Source of the DNA: Roseovarius sp. W115
GTDB lineage: Bacteria > Pseudomonadota > Alphaproteobacteria > Rhodobacterales > Rhodobacteraceae
NCBI RefSeq assembly: GCF_032842945.2
Contig: NZ_CP146606.1
Span: 310,001-374,000 of the forward strand
Length of the DNA: 64,000 nucleotides
Reading direction: 5' to 3'
Positions 36,813 to 45,184 of this stretch are shown one piece after another. Under the pieces are notes generated by a model. The model saw nothing but the letters and a program-made list of their open reading frames with translations. It had not been told where the DNA came from and made no database searches. Each line of letters begins with the position of its first letter. The stretch's first letter is position 1. A program made the position numbers and the translations under genes.

Positions 36813-37235
36813 ATGTTCAAGAAGGTTCTTATTCCGGTTGACCTCAACGTGGCCGGAGACGCGCAAAGACTGTTGTCGCGGGCCAAACCCCTGGTGGAGC
36901 CTTGGGGCAGCGAACTTCACGTGGTAACTGTGATCCCACATGTGGGGATGGCCATCGTCGGCTCGTATTTCGACGAAAATTTCGAGTCCGAAAGCCGAAA
37001 GGAAGCAGCCAAACAATTGGCCTCAGAAGTATCGGCCGCTGGATTCGAAGCGCAGCAAGATGTGCTAACTGGTAAAATCTATGATTGCGTTATTGCCAAA
37101 GCCAATGCGATCGATGCCGATTTGATTATCATCGGAGCCCATCAACCCGAGCTGCGCGAATACCTCCTGGGGTCCAACGCAGCACGCGTGGTGCGGCACT
37201 CTAAACAATCCGTTTTGGTGGTTCGCGGTGACTAG
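36813..37235 (+). CDS. Universal stress protein (UspA family)
   Basis: A 140-residue single-domain Usp. It starts KKVLIPVDLNVAGDAQRLL and ends IIIGAHQPELREYLLGSNAARVVRHSKQSVLVV, with the GxxG..G(S)N ATP-binding pattern. It begins 12 bp after the TRAP permease behind GAGGAGG. In Halomonas the Usp TeaD is co-encoded with, and downregulates, the TeaABC TRAP transporter, so a regulatory link to this transporter is plausible but inferred. Confidence 0.92.
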   Translation: MFKKVLIPVDLNVAGDAQRLLSRAKPLVEPWGSELHVVTVIPHVGMAIVGSYFDENFESESRKEAAKQLASEVSAAGFEAQQDVLTGKIYDCVIAKANAIDADLIIIGAHQPELREYLLGSNAARVVRHSKQSVLVVRGD

Positions 37236-37307
37236 GCGCGTTGACATAAAATTAGAAAATGGCCGCGTTGCTTGCAGAAAAGCTTAATTGCTCGAATTTT
37301 GAACCCA

Positions 37308-37328
37308 TCCTTTGGAATTTCCAAAGGA
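37308..37328. repeat. Perfect 10-1-10 inverted repeat in the usp to peptide-receptor gap
   Basis: TCCTTTGGAA, one T, then TTCCAAAGGA. It lies 73 bp after usp and 197 bp before the peptide receptor, in an otherwise AT-rich 289-bp gap. It could be a regulator operator for the peptide ABC operon or, with the later GTTTTTC, a weak terminator for the TRAP operon. Confidence 0.5.
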
Positions 37329-37524
37329 ACACAGAAGTTTTTCTTTGAGGAAATAAGCTAAAGGGTAGCCCGGTGCGGTTTTCGTCTGCTAAGCTCCTTT
37401 GCAAGACGGCTCAATGTGTGGCCGCCTTTTAGGGGAAACCAAAAAAGGGCTTACAGCCTGAAAAAATCAACGCAACGCTTGAACGTTGCGGCACATAAAA
37501 ATCCAACACCAGGGAGAATAGAAC

Positions 37525-39153
37525 ATGTCTGATATGAAGAAAAATGATCCGCGTTATGGGTCTTTGTCTCATGGGGACGAGCAACAGCTTTTTGAAATGA
37601 TCAAACGTGGCGCAAGCCGGCGCGATGTCCTGAAATACTTCATGGCGTCCGGAGCAACGCTTGCTGCCTCAGGTGTACTCTTCGGCAGCGCAACCAAGGC
37701 CTTTGCCGAAACACCGAAAATGGGCGGACGTCTGATCATGGCCGGGGACCAGCATGGCCCCAATGATACACTTGATCCGGCTCTTTTCACGTCGGCAGTC
37801 GATTACTTCCGGGGTCGGATGTATTACGGCTCGCTCACGCGTTTGACGGACGAGCTTGGTTATGAGCCTGAATTGGCAGAGGAAGTTTTGTCCAACGACG
37901 ACGCCACTGAGTGGACTTTCAAGCTTCGCAAAGGCGTCGAATTCCACGATGGCAAATCGCTCACAGCGGATGACGTGATTTACACTATGAACCGTCATCT
38001 TGGCGAAGAGTCAGTCTCTAAGGCCGCGTCGCTTGTGACGATGGTCGACCGTTGGGAAAAAGTGAACGACCACGAGGTGAAAGCCGTTCTCAACTCACCC
38101 AATGCAGACCTGCCCATTGCGCTTGGCACGTTCCATTTCAAAATCCTGCAAGAGGGCACAACTGACTTCTCGACCGCTGTGGGCACTGGCCCCTACAAGG
38201 TCAAGGAATTCGCGCCCGGCGTCCGCACCATCGGCACCCGGTTTGAAAACTTCTGGGGCGAAGGTGGCTACCTCGATGAGCTGGAGCACTACGGCATCGG
38301 CGACTCTACGTCCCGTCTCAACGCGTTCCTTGCCGGCGACGTCGACGCAATGGTCAACCTGCCACCAAAAGCGATTGATCAGGTGCAGGGCACGGACGGC
38401 AAAGATATCTGGTCGCTCCAGGCTGGTGCCTATGTCAACATCACACCGCGTCTGGACATGGAGCAATCGTCCAACCAGCACATGTGGCAAGCGATGCAGC
38501 TTCTGCAGGACCGTCAGCGCCTGCTGAAAGGTGTCCTCAAAGGTCAGGGCTCTCTCGGCAACGACCAACCGATCAACGCAGCCTATTTCGACCACTGCCC
38601 CGACATCCCGCAACGGGAACTCGACCCAGAGAAAGCCAAGTGGCACTGGGAGCAGTCGGGCATCGGTTCAACGCCAGTTCCGGTCGTGGCGGCCGAAGTG
38701 GCACCGGGTGCAGTTGAGCAATGTCTCTTCATGCAGCGCGAAGGTCAGAAAATTGGCGCAAACTTCGACGTCAAGAAGGTGACAACCGACGGATACTGGG
38801 GCGCTGTGTGGCTCAAGGAGCCGATCTGCGTGGCCTCCTGGAACATGCGTCCAACCGCCAACATCATGATGACGCTGGCCTTTGAAGGCTCGGCAGCCTG
38901 GAACGAAACTCGTTGGAACAACGACAATTTCAACCAGCTTCTGGTGGATGTGCGTGGCGAAACCGATCCGGATGCACGGCGTCAGAAATATTGCGACCTG
39001 CAAACCATGATCCACGAGGAAAATGGCATGTCGCTTCCGGTGCACCGCAACTACGTGGATGCCGCCGCCAGCTATGTGAAAGGCCGCTCAAACGTGCCTC
39101 TCAACAACTTTGGCGGCGCGGAATCGCCTGTCACTTTGTGGCGCGACGCCTAA
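37525..39153 (+). CDS. Peptide ABC transporter substrate-binding protein (SBP_bac_5), Tat-exported
   Basis: A 542-residue receptor. The twin-arginine motif SRRDVLKYF starts at residue 31, and a hydrophobic stretch leads to a cleavage site at AFA-ET near residue 61. The mature protein contains WTFKLRKGVEFHDGKSLTAD and YTMNRHLGEESVSKAA, typical of family 5. It is a paralogue of the orphan receptor at 8912, sharing the DTLDP start of the mature region and the overall layout. GGGAGAAT precedes the ATG. Two permease genes and a double-ATPase gene follow in one operon. The ligand is a peptide or peptide-like compound. Confidence 0.92.
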   Translation: MSDMKKNDPRYGSLSHGDEQQLFEMIKRGASRRDVLKYFMASGATLAASGVLFGSATKAFAETPKMGGRLIMAGDQHGPNDTLDPALFTSAVDYFRGRMYYGSLTRLTDELGYEPELAEEVLSNDDATEWTFKLRKGVEFHDGKSLTADDVIYTMNRHLGEESVSKAASLVTMVDRWEKVNDHEVKAVLNSPNADLPIALGTFHFKILQEGTTDFSTAVGTGPYKVKEFAPGVRTIGTRFENFWGEGGYLDELEHYGIGDSTSRLNAFLAGDVDAMVNLPPKAIDQVQGTDGKDIWSLQAGAYVNITPRLDMEQSSNQHMWQAMQLLQDRQRLLKGVLKGQGSLGNDQPINAAYFDHCPDIPQRELDPEKAKWHWEQSGIGSTPVPVVAAEVAPGAVEQCLFMQREGQKIGANFDVKKVTTDGYWGAVWLKEPICVASWNMRPTANIMMTLAFEGSAAWNETRWNNDNFNQLLVDVRGETDPDARRQKYCDLQTMIHEENGMSLPVHRNYVDAAASYVKGRSNVPLNNFGGAESPVTLWRDA

Positions 39154-39227
39154 GCGCGCCCGTTGGTTTGTGACCCTGCTTTTGATGGCAGGGTCACATC
39201 TTTCCCTCACAAAACAAAGGGCATGTA

Positions 39228-40178
39228 ATGCTGTCTTTGATCCTGAAGCGGCTTGGTATTGGTGTGATCACCGTGCTCGCCGTATCCGTGATCATTTTCT
39301 TCGGAACGAAAATCCTACCGGGTGATGCGGCGCAGATTCGCCTTGGGCAAGAAGCCACCGAGGCGAACGTGGCCGCAATGCGCGAACGCCTTGGGCTCGA
39401 CAAATCCTATGTGCAGCAATACCTGAGCTGGCTTGGCAATTTCGTGCGCGGAGATCTTGGGGTGTCGCTGGCCAGTGATACCCCAATCATGAATCTCATT
39501 TCAGACCGCTATCAGAACACGCTCTATGTTGCGGTTCTGACAGCCGCCATCGGTGTGCCGATTTCCCTCACGCTGGGCATTCTGGCGGCGATGTTTCCCG
39601 GCACGCTCTATGACCGCATCCTGACTTTTGTCTCGGTCTCGCTTGTGGCCGCGCCAGAGTTCTTCACCGCGACCATATTGGTTCTGCTGATGGTCTTTGT
39701 CCTGGGCATCGGCAACGCCGTGGTGGTCGGATCCGCAGACGGTAAGAATATCTTCCAACTTATCGCGCATTTTGCTCTGCCCATCACGACGCTCAGTTTC
39801 GTCATTGCCTCGCAACTCATCCGCATGAGCCGTGCGGCGGTGCTCAACGTCATGAGTTCACCCTATATCGAGATGGCCATCCTCAAAGGCGTGCCGCGCC
39901 GTCGCATCATCCTGCGCCATGCTCTGCTTAACGCCATCGGACCGATTGTGAACGTGGTCGCGCTAAACCTTGCTTATCTTGTCACGGGTGTCGTCGTTGT
40001 TGAGGTCTATTTTGGCTATCCCGGTCTTGCCACGCTGATCGTGCAAGCGGTGCAAACCCGTGACTTCGTCCTGATCCAGGGCCTCGGCATGATCTTCTGC
40101 ATGACCTACGTGCTGCTGATGCTCATCGCAGATATCGCAGCCATTACATCCAATCCCAGATTGAGGCACCCGAAATGA
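39228..40178 (+). CDS. Peptide ABC transporter permease, DppB-like
   Basis: A 316-residue membrane protein with the DppB N-terminus (ILKRLGIGVITVLAVSVIIFFGTKILPGD), the AMRERLGLDKSYVQQYLSWL segment, and the EAA loop MAILKGVPRRRIILRHALLNA. Six helices are expected. It is the first of two permeases behind the receptor and overlaps the next gene by 4 bp. Confidence 0.92.
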   Translation: MLSLILKRLGIGVITVLAVSVIIFFGTKILPGDAAQIRLGQEATEANVAAMRERLGLDKSYVQQYLSWLGNFVRGDLGVSLASDTPIMNLISDRYQNTLYVAVLTAAIGVPISLTLGILAAMFPGTLYDRILTFVSVSLVAAPEFFTATILVLLMVFVLGIGNAVVVGSADGKNIFQLIAHFALPITTLSFVIASQLIRMSRAAVLNVMSSPYIEMAILKGVPRRRIILRHALLNAIGPIVNVVALNLAYLVTGVVVVEVYFGYPGLATLIVQAVQTRDFVLIQGLGMIFCMTYVLLMLIADIAAITSNPRLRHPK

Positions 40179-41098
40179 GTATCCCTGACCATCATACGCA
40201 TTACGTCGCGCCTTTTGACGCCGATATCAGCTTCGATGAACTGCCCGACGCCCCACCTAGCCAGGCTTATTGGCCGTCCATCACCGGCTGGATCGGCATT
40301 GTGATCACTTCATTCTGGCTCTTCATCGCAATTCTCGGTCCATGGCTCGCCCCTTATGGAGAAAACGACCTGCCCTTCCCGGATGACTACAGCGAATTCC
40401 AAGAACCCAAAGAGGGCGCCTTTCTAGGCACCGATGTAGAAGATCGGGATGTTGCATCGCGCGTGATGTATGGAGCGGGACGCACCATTGGCATTGCTGT
40501 GGCGGCAACCTCACTTGCCTATTTCATTGGCGTTGTTCTAGGCATTGGGGCGGCGGTGTCCGGGCCAAGGGTCGATATGGTACTCAGCCGGATAAACGAT
40601 GCCTTTCTCAGTCTACCCACCATCATGTTAGGCCTTGTCGTGGTGGCCGCGGTTGGGTCTTCGATTACGGTGCTCGTCCTCACGGCAGGATTTATCTATG
40701 CCTCCGTGGTCTACCGGTTGGCCCGCGCCATTGGTATGGAGATCATGGTCATGGACTATGTCGAGGCGGCTCGGGTACGCGGTGAGGGACGTTGGTGGAT
40801 CATCACCCGCGAAATCTGGCCCAATGCGCGCATGCCGCTGATCACCGATTTTGGGTTGCGCCTGATCTACGTGATCCTCTTCATCTCATCCCTCAGCTTC
40901 CTGGGGCTTGGCATCCAACCGCCGCAATCAGACTGGGGCAGCATGGTGCGTGAAAACCTCGGAGCGTTGCAGTACGGCACATCTCAACTTTCGGTCATCG
41001 CCCCAGCTTTGGCCATTGCCACACTGACCGTGTCGATCAACCTGATCGTCGACGACATCTCTGCCCATGGTGGCGGCAAGCTGTCAAAGAGGATGTAG
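40175..41098 (+). CDS. Peptide ABC transporter permease, DppC-like
   Basis: A 307-residue permease with an N-terminal OppC_N segment (WPSITGWIGIVITSFWLFIAILGPWLAP), FLGTDVEDRDVASRVMYGAG and the EAA loop VEAARVRGEGRWWIITREIWPNA. It starts inside the dppB-like stop (ATGA), and its stop adjoins the ATPase start. It forms the transmembrane heterodimer with the DppB-like protein. Confidence 0.92.
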   Translation: MSIPDHHTHYVAPFDADISFDELPDAPPSQAYWPSITGWIGIVITSFWLFIAILGPWLAPYGENDLPFPDDYSEFQEPKEGAFLGTDVEDRDVASRVMYGAGRTIGIAVAATSLAYFIGVVLGIGAAVSGPRVDMVLSRINDAFLSLPTIMLGLVVVAAVGSSITVLVLTAGFIYASVVYRLARAIGMEIMVMDYVEAARVRGEGRWWIITREIWPNARMPLITDFGLRLIYVILFISSLSFLGLGIQPPQSDWGSMVRENLGALQYGTSQLSVIAPALAIATLTVSINLIVDDISAHGGGKLSKRM

Positions 41099-42923
41099 TG
41101 GGCATGGCGAAAGACACCCAGACACCCGAAGTGATCTTTGAGGCCGAAGATCTCTGCATCAGTGCCGTGCGAGAGGATGGCACCGATCTTCCCATCGTCA
41201 AGGATGTCAGCTTTCAGGTGCACAAAGGCGAAGTTGTCGCTCTGATCGGCGAAAGCGGGTCGGGAAAGACAACGATTTCACTTTCCGCTCTGGGCTATTG
41301 CAAGCCTGGGCTGACATTTGCTTCGGGCGAAGCGCGGCTTTTGGGCCGGAATATCGCAGGGCTCAGCACGGATGAATTGCGCCCTTCGCGCGGGATCAAC
41401 GTGGCCTATCTTGCGCAAAGTGCAGCCGCCACGTTTAACCCTTCGATCCGTATCAACGAACAAGTCACTGAGGCCCCTGTTCTGCACGGCACGAAGACGC
41501 AGGAGGAGGCCAACAAAAAGGCGCTCGACCTTTATCGCGCGCTTGATCTGCCTGATCCCGAAACCATCGGAGCGCGCTATCCGCACCAGGTCTCCGGTGG
41601 CCAGCTTCAACGTCTCATGGCCGCAATGGCGCTCTGCGGCGACCCGGACCTTCTGGTGCTGGATGAGCCGACAACGGCGCTTGATGTGACCACGCAGATC
41701 GAGGTGCTGAAAGCCTTCAAGAAGGTGATCAAGGATGAAGGCGCTGCAGCCATTTACGTCACACATGATCTCGCCGTGGTGGCGCAAATCGCAGACTACA
41801 TCGTTGTGCTCTACAACGGCGAAGTGAAGGAGGCCGGGCCGACAGATGTCATCATCAATGACCCGCAGCATCCTTATACCAAACGCCTGATGGCCGCGAT
41901 AAACCCGCTGCCGGAAGAAAGCGACGCCGTGGAACCGCATGGACATGCCGCCGCCATCGAAGTGCGCAACATGGATGCAGGCTATGGACGGCTCAGCAAT
42001 GGCGAACCTGCCGCGATGATCCTGCGGGACATCAACGTCACGATCCCCAAGCGCAAGACAATTGGTGTCATTGGCGAGTCTGGCTGTGGTAAGTCCACTC
42101 TGGCACGGGTCATGGCTGGGCTTTTGCCACAACACAGCGGTGAAGTTTTACTGGACGGTGTGGCTTTGTCCCCTCGGCTAGAGGATCGCGGCAAAGAAGA
42201 ACTGCGCAAGGTGCAATTCGTCTATCAAATGGCCGACACGGCGCTCAATCCACGCCAGCGGATCAAAGATATTCTGGGCCGGCCCTTGACCTTTTACCAA
42301 GGGCTGCGTGGCAAAGCGCGGACCAAACGCGTGCTGGAGCTTCTCGAAATGGTCGAGTTGCCGCCGCCTTTTGCCGACCGGTATCCGCATGAGCTTTCGG
42401 GGGGCAGAAACAACGCGTCAACCTGGCAAGGGCGTTGGCAGCAGAACCCGAGGTGGTCCTTTGTGATGAGGTGACGTCCGCGCTCGACACTATCGTGGCG
42501 GCAAATGTGATAAATCTTCTAACGCGGCTGCAAGATGAAACTGGCGTGTCGTTTGTGTTCATCAGCCATGATTTGTCCACGGTCGCATCTTTTTCGGATG
42601 AGGTTGTCGTGCTCTATGCAGGGCGTGTTGCCGAGATCGGCAAGGTGAGCGAAATCCTGTCGCCGCCCTTCCATCCATACACAAGGCTGCTCATTTCCTC
42701 TGTGCCCGAGCCGCGCATTGGCTGGCTGGAAGAGACCACAGAATCGCAAGCACAGAAAGCCGGGCTGGCCAGCGGCGTCGAACTTCGCCAAACTGGATGT
42801 CCTTTTGTGTCGCGCTGTCCCGTGGCCATTTCAGGCATCTGCGATACGCAGGACCCACCAAAGCAACATGGCGCAGACGGCCATAGGATCGAATGCCATA
42901 GACCGCTAGATGAGCTGATGTAA
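41098..42923 (+). pseudogene. Peptide ABC transporter double ATP-binding protein (DppD-DppF fusion), frameshifted
   Basis: Two ABC ATPase domains in one gene. The first has Walker A GESGSGKTT, signature VSGGQLQR and LLVLDEPTTALD. The second has Walker A GESGCGKST and, after the frame change, EPEVVLCDEVTSALD and FISHDLSTVA, ending with the oligopeptide C-terminal domain with Cys residues (TGCPFVSRCP). The break is in the second signature, at a G6 run (42399-42404). With a seventh G it reads HELSGGQKQRVNLARALAAE; as written it derails and stops at 42474. The corrected protein would have about 608 residues. The rest of the operon is intact, which favours a sequence error. Start is GTG 41098 or ATG 41104. 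Confidence 0.88.
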
Positions 42924-43013
42924 CTTCGAGAGGCGCAAGAAACGCTCTCAAATGAGACACAGCCACCAACCCCACCCCGGACGCTTTCAATGAAGTTTGT
43001 TCCATACGTACAG

Positions 43014-43053
43014 CGTTTCGCGATAAACCTGACCCACAGAGTGTTGCGAAACG
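43014..43053. repeat. Inverted repeat between convergent transporter and chemotaxis operons
   Basis: CGTTTCGC at 43014-43021 pairs with GCGAAACG at 43046-43053 across a 24-base loop. Its position between convergent operons suggests a transcription end structure, but no T-run follows. The rest of 42924-43105 shows nothing recognisable. Confidence 0.25.
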
Positions 43054-43105
43054 TCGCGCGACACCCGATCGTTACATGCCTTTCGCCTTTCGCGGACGTC
43101 TCAGG

Positions 43106-43425
43106 TTAAAGGCCCGACGCGTTAAGACAGCTCTTTCGGACCATTTCCAGATAGACGCCTTTGATCAATGCGTCCGCATCCAGATTGTGCGGGGCCATCT
43201 TTTGGCAGGCCAAGTTGCGACACAGAAGTGCGATGCAGTCCATTCTCTGCCGAAAAAGATCGACATTTTGAAGCATTTCAGGAGTCATGCTGGCTTGTGA
43301 TCCGTCACAGGAAAAAAGTCACCGATCATCTCATCAAAGCTGGCCGCGACCTTGGCCAGGTCTGCAAGTTCCGTTGCCAGGTTGGACAATACGTCTTTCA
43401 CACAAATTTCACGGGACTGAGACAT
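43106..43425 (-). pseudogene. Small helical protein at the end of the chemotaxis operon, probably frameshifted
   Basis: Two short frames overlap by ATGA. The first (43425-43285) gives 46 residues (starting MSQSREICVKDVLSNLATEL) and the second (43288-43106) 60 residues (NVDLFRQRMDCIALLCRNLA). Both are amphipathic-helical, and together they look like one protein of about 106 residues. One extra base in the T6 run (43312-43317 on the minus strand) would join them. Alternatively they are two coupled small genes. Position right after cheY suggests a chemotaxis accessory role. I know no named family. Confidence 0.4.
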
Positions 43426-43436
43426 GTCACTCGTCT

Positions 43437-43823
43437 TCAAATGCGGCCAACAACGCGTTCGATACAGGCTTTCAAAGCCTCTGGTGAAAACGGCTTCTTG
43501 ATGTAATTGTTCATCCCCAGTTTGAGACCACGATCTATAACACCCGGGTCCGCCGTTCCGGTCACAAGAATGAAACCGATCCTTTGTGTGGGTTTGAACC
43601 TGCGCAGCCCTTCCAAAAGTTGCAAACCATCTGCACCCGGCATGTTGTAATCAGAAATAACAAGATGCACTGGTTTAGCCGCCAGACGTTTGAAGGCGGA
43701 CTCTCCGTCGGTGCAATAGTCAATGTTCTTGATGCCCATGGCCTCAAGCGCCATGATGATCAGCCCACGGCTAACTGACATATCGTCCACAACCATCACC
43801 GTCAGTTTTTCAGTGATACTCAT
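43437..43823 (-). CDS. cheY: Chemotaxis response regulator CheY
   Basis: A 128-residue single receiver domain. The acidic pair is in MVVDDMSVSRG, the phospho-acceptor is Asp58 in LVISDYNMPGADG, the switch Thr is in LVTGTADPG and the conserved Lys in YIKKPFSPE. No output domain, so it should bind the flagellar motor or act as a phosphate sink. It overlaps cheR (ATGA) behind AAGGAG. A second CheY is at 47290. Confidence 0.9.
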   Translation of the reverse strand: MSITEKLTVMVVDDMSVSRGLIIMALEAMGIKNIDYCTDGESAFKRLAAKPVHLVISDYNMPGADGLQLLEGLRRFKPTQRIGFILVTGTADPGVIDRGLKLGMNNYIKKPFSPEALKACIERVVGRI

Positions 43824-44713
43824 ATCGGACTCCTTTTTGCGACCTTTGGCAGAGCGTCAACCCGCCGATATTGTGTCGTGCCTGTTGGTTCAAAATGCGC
43901 ATCATCAACCGAATGCACACGTTCAGAATGTCCGATAAACAAATGCCCGTCGGGTGCCAAAATTGCACCAAACCTTGACCACAGACGCGCTTGGGTCTCT
44001 GTGTCAAAATAAATCACGACGTTGCGGCAAAAAATGACGTCAAACAAACCCCGCATAGGCCAGTCGCGCAGCAGGTTCAGCTCGCCAAAGGTAACGAGTT
44101 CCCGCAGTTTTTCAGTCACATGCCATGCGGTTTCTACGTCATTTGACCTCTGAAAATACTTCTTGAGAAACACGTCGGGCACATGACCTTCCGCAAGATT
44201 TGGGTAGGTTCCGGTTTGGGCTGTTTGAATGACTTTGGCATCGATATCCGTTGCCAAAATGCGAAAGTCATGACGTGCCGCATCTGGGAAGGCCTCTAAA
44301 ACCTGCATCGCAATCGAATAGGGTTCTTCTCCGGTTGAACACCCCGCAGACCAAAGCCGCACTCGACCGCCGTGCCGCGCACGCTCGACGAGCGGCGGCA
44401 AAACATCTTTGGCCAGCGCCTGAAAATGGTGATCCTCACGGAAGAAACGCGTGACGTTGGTGGTCAACAGCGAGGTTAGAAAACGTCTTTCCTCATGGTT
44501 TTCGCGCGCACTGATAAAACGGGTGTAGGACGAAAAATCCGTCATATCCAAATCGCGCAACCGCCGCGCCAAACGCGACACAACAAGGTTGCGCTTATTG
44601 TCGCCCAGAACGATTCCCGTTTCGTCGCGCACCAACTCGGCCAGACGCTTAAACGTAACCTCATCGATTGCAAGCGGCTGCAAGGGAGCAGAATTGGCCA
44701 TGGGCTGCGTCAT
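43820..44713 (-). CDS. cheR: Chemoreceptor methyltransferase CheR
   Basis: A 297-residue enzyme with the N-terminal helical domain (FKRLAELVRDETGIVLGDNK) and an SAM-binding domain with VRLWSAGCSTGEEPYSIAMQ, ILATDIDAKVIQTAQ and FDVIFCRNVVIYFD, ending LFIGHSERVHSV. It methylates glutamates of chemoreceptors. It overlaps cheW by 4 bp. Confidence 0.95.
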   Translation of the reverse strand: MTQPMANSAPLQPLAIDEVTFKRLAELVRDETGIVLGDNKRNLVVSRLARRLRDLDMTDFSSYTRFISARENHEERRFLTSLLTTNVTRFFREDHHFQALAKDVLPPLVERARHGGRVRLWSAGCSTGEEPYSIAMQVLEAFPDAARHDFRILATDIDAKVIQTAQTGTYPNLAEGHVPDVFLKKYFQRSNDVETAWHVTEKLRELVTFGELNLLRDWPMRGLFDVIFCRNVVIYFDTETQARLWSRFGAILAPDGHLFIGHSERVHSVDDAHFEPTGTTQYRRVDALPKVAKRSPI

Positions 44714-45180
44714 CGAACATCTTGTACTGATGAGGGCAGAAGACGGGTCAGGTTCAAACGGCGTATCATACGTCCGTCAATGACCAGCACACCTGATACA
44801 TAAATGCGAACCACTTCATCGATGATGTCGGGTATCGGATGCATATCGCTTTCTTTTACGGAAAGGATGTCAGAGACAACATCTGCCAGGAGACCGACCG
44901 TCTGTGAGCCGATTACCGTAATGATAATCACATGCCTTGCACCGGGTTCGGTCGCGCCGAGACCCAGGCGCTCTGATAAATCCACCACGGGCACCACCGC
45001 CCCCCGCAGGTTGATCACGCCTTTCATGTAAGGCTGCGCATGCGGGAGGATCGTCGTTTCAGTCCATCCGCGTATTTCGCGTACGGATGTTAAATCAAAG
45101 CAAAAATCCTGATCTGCGACGCGAAATGCAACAACTTCATGCCGCTCTTCGGTTCGGTCTTCTAGGAGGGCGTCTTGCAT
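44710..45180 (-). CDS. cheW: Chemotaxis coupling protein CheW
   Basis: A 156-residue CheW domain (VVAFRVADQDFCFDLTSVRE, ILPHAQPYMKGVINLRGAVV, PVVDLSERLGLG). It couples chemoreceptors to CheA. The ATG at 45180 is preferred over a TTG at 45192 that overlaps the cheA stop. Confidence 0.94.
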   Translation of the reverse strand: MQDALLEDRTEERHEVVAFRVADQDFCFDLTSVREIRGWTETTILPHAQPYMKGVINLRGAVVPVVDLSERLGLGATEPGARHVIIITVIGSQTVGLLADVVSDILSVKESDMHPIPDIIDEVVRIYVSGVLVIDGRMIRRLNLTRLLPSSVQDVR

Positions 45181-45184
45181 AAGG

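Noticed and set aside
36099..37016. A 305-residue open frame on the minus strand
   Set aside because: Antisense to the end of the TRAP permease and the start of the usp gene; no recognisable protein.
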